DNA of 8,247 nucleotides. Source: Candidatus Binatia bacterium. Lineage in GTDB: Bacteria > Desulfobacterota_B > Binatia > UBA9968. The translations under genes and the position numbers were made by a program. Location: contig JAICHC010000093.1 of the NCBI GenBank assembly GCA_025922795.1, positions 1-8,247 on the forward strand, in the 5' to 3' direction. The notes under the pieces are model-generated. The model saw only the letters and a program-made list of their open reading frames with translations. It searched no databases and was not told the DNA's origin. Shown here one piece after another: positions 6,202-8,247 of the stretch (position 1 is its first letter; every line of letters starts with the position of its first letter).

Positions 6202-7368
6202 TTAATCCGCCTGTTCTCGTTCAACTTTTTTTTTGCGCATGCCGCCTTCGACGATTTTATACTCGAACAGGCGGCATTCGAGCGCGCCGTTGAAAAGCGG
6301 CGTGCGCTTGGACGCGGCCAGCCGAATGAGCTTGGGCAGGCGCATGTCGGCCGTGAGAAAATAAGCCCGCCAGCCGCTGAAATATTTTTTTAAGCGATCG
6401 CCGAGCTTAGGATAAAACTCGGCGAGTAGCTGCTGCTCGCTGAGGCGCACGCCGTAGGGCGGATTGGTCACGATAATCCCTGCTTTTGCCGGCGCGGCGA
6501 TTTCGAGCACGTCGGCTTGCTTGAGGCTCACCACTTTGTCTAAACCCGCCGCCGTAAGATTGGTGCGGGCGGTCTTCAGCGCTTCGCCGGAAAGATCGCT
6601 GCCGTAAATCGCCAGCGGCATTTTCGCCTTTTGTCGCGCCGCGCTTTGCTGCATCAATGCGCGCCAGCGGGGCTGGTCGAAATTTTTGAATTTCTCAAAT
6701 GCAAAATGACGCCCCAGCCCCGGCGCGATATCAAGCGCCGTGTGGGCCGCTTCGAGGAGAATTGTGCCGCCGCCGCACATCGGATCGAGCAGCGTCTGGC
6801 CGGGCGTCCACCCGGCCAGACGAAGAATGCCGGCGGCGAGATTTTCTCTGAGCGGCGCTTCGCGCGCCGCCACGCGCAGCCCGCGTTTGAACAACGGCTC
6901 GCCGGTCGTGTCTAAGTAGAGCGTAAAATCGCGATCGGTCAGATGGGCCTGGAGCGGAACATCCGGCGTGTCGGTATCGACGCTCGGCCGCTGGCCCGAG
7001 ATTCGGCGCATTTTGTCACACACCGCGTCTTTGATTTTCAGAGTGACGAAGTTGAGGCTGGTCAGCGGACTTTGGGTCGCCGATACATCCACACGGATCG
7101 TGCGCGCCGCATCGAACCAATCGGTCCACCGCGGCGCGTAGGCGATACGATAAATATCCTCTTCGCCGCGATAGCCGCCGTCGGCGACCTGCCAGAGCAC
7201 GCGACTGGCGATGCGGCTGGTGAGATTGACCCGGTAGCAAAGAAAAAAATCGCCGGCGAACTGAACACCGCCGCCGACCGCGTGAACTTTTTCCGCCTTA
7301 AGCTCTCGCAGTTCATCAACCAGGAGCAATTCCAGACCGCGCGGGCAGGTGGCAAAAAATCTTTCCAT
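6202..7368 (-). CDS. rlmL: 23S rRNA m2G methyltransferase, RlmL-type (THUMP + class I MTase)
   Basis: Encodes 388 residues, about the size of the RlmL half of Escherichia coli RlmKL and of Bacillus YpsC. It would transfer a methyl group from S-adenosylmethionine to the exocyclic amine of a guanosine in 23S rRNA (G2445 in E. coli). The N-terminus MERFFATCPRGLELLLVDEL is diagnostic for this family. A ferredoxin-like plus THUMP region covers about 1-160. The link KRGLRVAAREAPLRENLAAG (161-180) precedes the Rossmann-fold domain with motif I DPMCGGGT (195-202), the acidic ribose contact in YGSDLS (Asp258) and the catalytic NPPYG (302-306). The C-terminus is a basic tail (RKKKVEREQ). ATG 7368 fits the family start, but there is no clear Shine-Dalgarno sequence before it, and a strong terminator lies only about 30 bases upstream. 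The target base is assigned by family only. Confidence 0.9.
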   Translation of the reverse strand: MERFFATCPRGLELLLVDELRELKAEKVHAVGGGVQFAGDFFLCYRVNLTSRIASRVLWQVADGGYRGEEDIYRIAYAPRWTDWFDAARTIRVDVSATQSPLTSLNFVTLKIKDAVCDKMRRISGQRPSVDTDTPDVPLQAHLTDRDFTLYLDTTGEPLFKRGLRVAAREAPLRENLAAGILRLAGWTPGQTLLDPMCGGGTILLEAAHTALDIAPGLGRHFAFEKFKNFDQPRWRALMQQSAARQKAKMPLAIYGSDLSGEALKTARTNLTAAGLDKVVSLKQADVLEIAAPAKAGIIVTNPPYGVRLSEQQLLAEFYPKLGDRLKKYFSGWRAYFLTADMRLPKLIRLAASKRTPLFNGALECRLFEYKIVEGGMRKKKVEREQAD

Positions 7369-7398
7369 TGCTGGTTGTCAATTTAGCATGCCCAAGGT

Positions 7399-7432
7399 AA
7401 AAAAAAGGGCAACCCTTCGGGTTGCCCTTTTT
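7399..7432 (-). terminator. Intrinsic terminator of the RNA-binding protein gene
   Basis: A perfect 9-bp stem (GGGCAACCC with GGGTTGCCC, 7407-7415 and 7419-7427) closes a 3-base loop. On the minus strand it is followed by eight T residues, and on the plus strand by five. It begins about 24 bases after the stop codon of the RRM gene and stands just before rlmL. It is the clearest terminator in the window. Confidence 0.92.
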
Positions 7433-7455
7433 GCGGTTTGTTCGTTAAAAAAACC

Positions 7456-7791
7456 CTACCAGCGGTTGCCTCTGCCGCCGCCTTCGCGACCGCGGCCGCC
7501 GCGGTTGCCACCGCCGCCACCACCGCCGAAGTTGTCGCGCTTCGCCATTGGTTTGGCTTCGTTGACGGTCAACGTGCGTCCGTCAAGCTGCGTGCCGTTG
7601 AGACTATCGATGGCTTTTTGGGCCTCTCCGCTAGAGCTCATCTCGACGAAGCCGAAACCCCGCGATTGGCCAGTAAACTTATCGGAGATCACGCTCGCCG
7701 ATTCAACGGTGCCGTGCTCCGAGAAGATTTCTTGCAGTCGGTCATTGGTAACCGAATACGGCAATCCACCGACATATAACTTACTACCCAT
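7456..7791 (-). CDS. RRM-domain RNA-binding protein with glycine-rich RGG-like tail
   Basis: Encodes 111 residues from ATG 7791, preceded by AGGAGGAGAAC. One RNA recognition motif fills residues about 3-81. RNP2 is LYVGGL (5-10) and RNP1 is RGFGFVEM (44-51), with the aromatic residues Tyr6, Phe46 and Phe48 that stack on RNA bases. The C-terminus (88-111) is Gly, Arg and Asn-rich (FGGGGGGG, then RGGRGREGGGRG), as in cyanobacterial Rbp proteins and plant glycine-rich proteins. Bacterial proteins of this type bind single-stranded RNA. Several, for example in cyanobacteria, are induced by cold and act as RNA chaperones or localise mRNA. A cold-shock role here is inference. A near-consensus promoter lies about 195 bases upstream and the long leader can fold, which fits post-transcriptional control. 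The gene ends at a strong terminator, so it is monocistronic unless readthrough serves rlmL. Confidence 0.93.
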   Translation of the reverse strand: MGSKLYVGGLPYSVTNDRLQEIFSEHGTVESASVISDKFTGQSRGFGFVEMSSSGEAQKAIDSLNGTQLDGRTLTVNEAKPMAKRDNFGGGGGGGNRGGRGREGGGRGNRW

Positions 7792-7926
7792 GTTCTCCTC
7801 CTATTAGAGAATGTTTTTGTCTTTTCCCTGGGAAACTAACTGCTAATGGGAACCGAACATGGGAGGTCTAAACCGCGCTGATCGGATTGTCCTTTAGAAA
7901 TGTTCGCAAGGAGTGAGACTGACAGG

Positions 7927-7963
7927 GGCCTTCACGCTTTGATAAGTCCTCTATCAGAAGGCC
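7927..7963 (-). promoter_or_regulatory. Long hairpin in the leader of the RRM gene
   Basis: On the minus strand GGCCTTC (7957-7963) and TGATA (7952-7956) form one uninterrupted 12-base arm. It pairs with TATCA (7940-7944) and GAAGGCC (7927-7933), separated by a 6-base bulge; the loop is GAGGACT. The hairpin starts about 15 bases after the predicted transcription start, in a leader of roughly 185 bases. Long folded leaders are known for cold-shock genes; that role here is inference. Confidence 0.55.
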
Positions 7964-7985
7964 GTATACTGATTGAGATGTAGCC

Positions 7986-8014
7986 ATGATAGGCACGATA
8001 ATCCTCAATGTCAA
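7986..8014 (-). promoter_or_regulatory. Near-consensus sigma-70 promoter for the RRM gene
   Basis: TTGACA (8009-8014) is a perfect -35. After exactly 17 bases comes TATCAT (7986-7991), five of six bases matching the -10 consensus. Predicted transcription start is near 7979. It is the best promoter match in the window and differs in style from the two GGGTATC promoters. Confidence 0.72.
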
Positions 8015-8119
8015 CGGCCCGAACCAGGTCACAAAACCTGTTGCACGCTCCGCCACTCAAACAGTGCAATGATTGACCGGGTTTTTTCCGGGATGGAGGA
8101 AAATCGGGACGGCGAAATA

Positions 8120-8247
8120 CTAACAACTGTAGGACGTTCCGCCCGGACACTGAATAATTTCAATCCCTTTGATCTTCGGCCATTTTTGGCATCGACGTTG
8201 CTCCTCCGAGTTTGGGACAGGATCCCTATTGAGATTAATGCCGGCAA
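8120..8247 (-). CDS. Probable C-terminal end of an unidentified gene (5' part outside window)
   Basis: A minus-strand frame is open from the window edge to TAG at 8120-8122 and gives 41 residues ending in KIKGIEIIQCPGGTSYSC. The segment mixes Asn, Asp, Glu and Lys in a natural-looking way (NSEEQRRCQKWPKIKG) and carries three cysteines, one at the very end. No family is recognised. Forty open codons at an edge can occur by chance, so the call is weak. Support comes from its direction, which matches the neighbours, and from the promoter and inverted repeats that begin only after its stop. Confidence 0.35.
   Translation of the reverse strand, partial: AGINLNRDPVPNSEEQRRCQKWPKIKGIEIIQCPGGTSYSC

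Larger units (their letters stand above)
7792..8119. other. Non-coding leader and intergenic region of the RRM gene
   Basis: Apart from the promoter and hairpin listed separately, this stretch holds a palindrome TTTCCC A GGGAAA (about 7823-7835) close before the ribosome site. It also holds two inverted repeats downstream of the edge gene: CAGGT/ACCTG (8025-8040) and TTGCAC/GTGCAA (8041-8069). Short minus-strand frames exist here, but none has a convincing start, composition or ribosome site. Confidence 0.45.

Noticed and set aside
6943..7386. Plus-strand frame of 147 residues opposite rlmL
   Set aside because: Antisense to a conserved domain; composition follows the complementary codons and no start signal is present.
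7349..7807. Plus-strand frame of 152 residues with a polyproline run opposite the RRM gene
   Set aside because: The proline run is the antisense reading of the glycine-rich tail. The frame also crosses the terminator.
7868..8056. Short minus-strand frames between the RRM gene and the right edge (62 and 72 residues)
   Set aside because: They span the predicted promoter and leader hairpin, lack ribosome sites and show no protein-like pattern.
8073..8086. TTGACCGGGTTTTT on the plus strand, a 14-base exact match to the minus strand at 1767-1780 in the glycosyltransferase leader
   Set aside because: It lies in the opposite orientation to the nearby gene, without the second hairpin or the GGGTATC promoter, so a third copy of the leader element is not supported. 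Coincidence or a short remnant is more likely.

Overview
The window looks like part of a bacterial chromosome of moderately high GC, and it carries no phage, transposase, CRISPR, rRNA or tRNA signal. The gene content (plant/cyanobacterial-type GlgC, glycine-tailed RRM protein, TerC, free-standing RlmL-type methyltransferase, small basic protein, good AGGAGG ribosome sites) would suit a deltaproteobacteria-like or candidate-phylum soil/subsurface lineage. That placement is an inference of low confidence.

Layout, left to right. Positions 1-1680 (minus) hold most of a GT4-like glycosyltransferase joined to a second, probably alpha-toroid, sugar-active domain; its 3' end lies outside the window. 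A structured leader and promoter follow at about 1690-1870. A small lipoprotein gene (2121-2387, plus) and a terC-family membrane protein gene (2598-3356, minus) come next. Diverging from terC is a short secreted protein gene (3613-3894, plus) with its own promoter and terminator. glgC (4171-5466, plus) converges on a previously easy-to-miss gene for a 57-residue basic protein (5518-5691, minus). That gene has a leader built like the one of the glycosyltransferase. A remnant of a PAP2 phosphatase lies at about 5913-6110 and abuts rlmL (6202-7368, minus). A strong intrinsic terminator at about 7399-7432 separates rlmL from an RRM-type RNA-binding protein gene (7456-7791, minus), which has a long leader and a near-consensus promoter. 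The right edge holds the probable 3' end of another minus-strand gene.

How the parts may work together: the glycosyltransferase and ADP-glucose pyrophosphorylase both belong to storage-polysaccharide or oligosaccharide metabolism, although they are not in one operon. The RRM protein, RlmL and the basic 57-residue protein point to RNA/ribosome-linked functions. The most striking unexplained signal is that two unrelated minus-strand genes, 4 kb apart (glycosyltransferase and 57-residue protein), share a promoter of the same unusual form (GGGTATC[A/T], 17-base spacer, extended -10 TGnTATA[G/C]T). Each promoter is followed by a leader with two hairpins of matching order and partly matching sequence, which suggests co-regulation through a shared RNA element.
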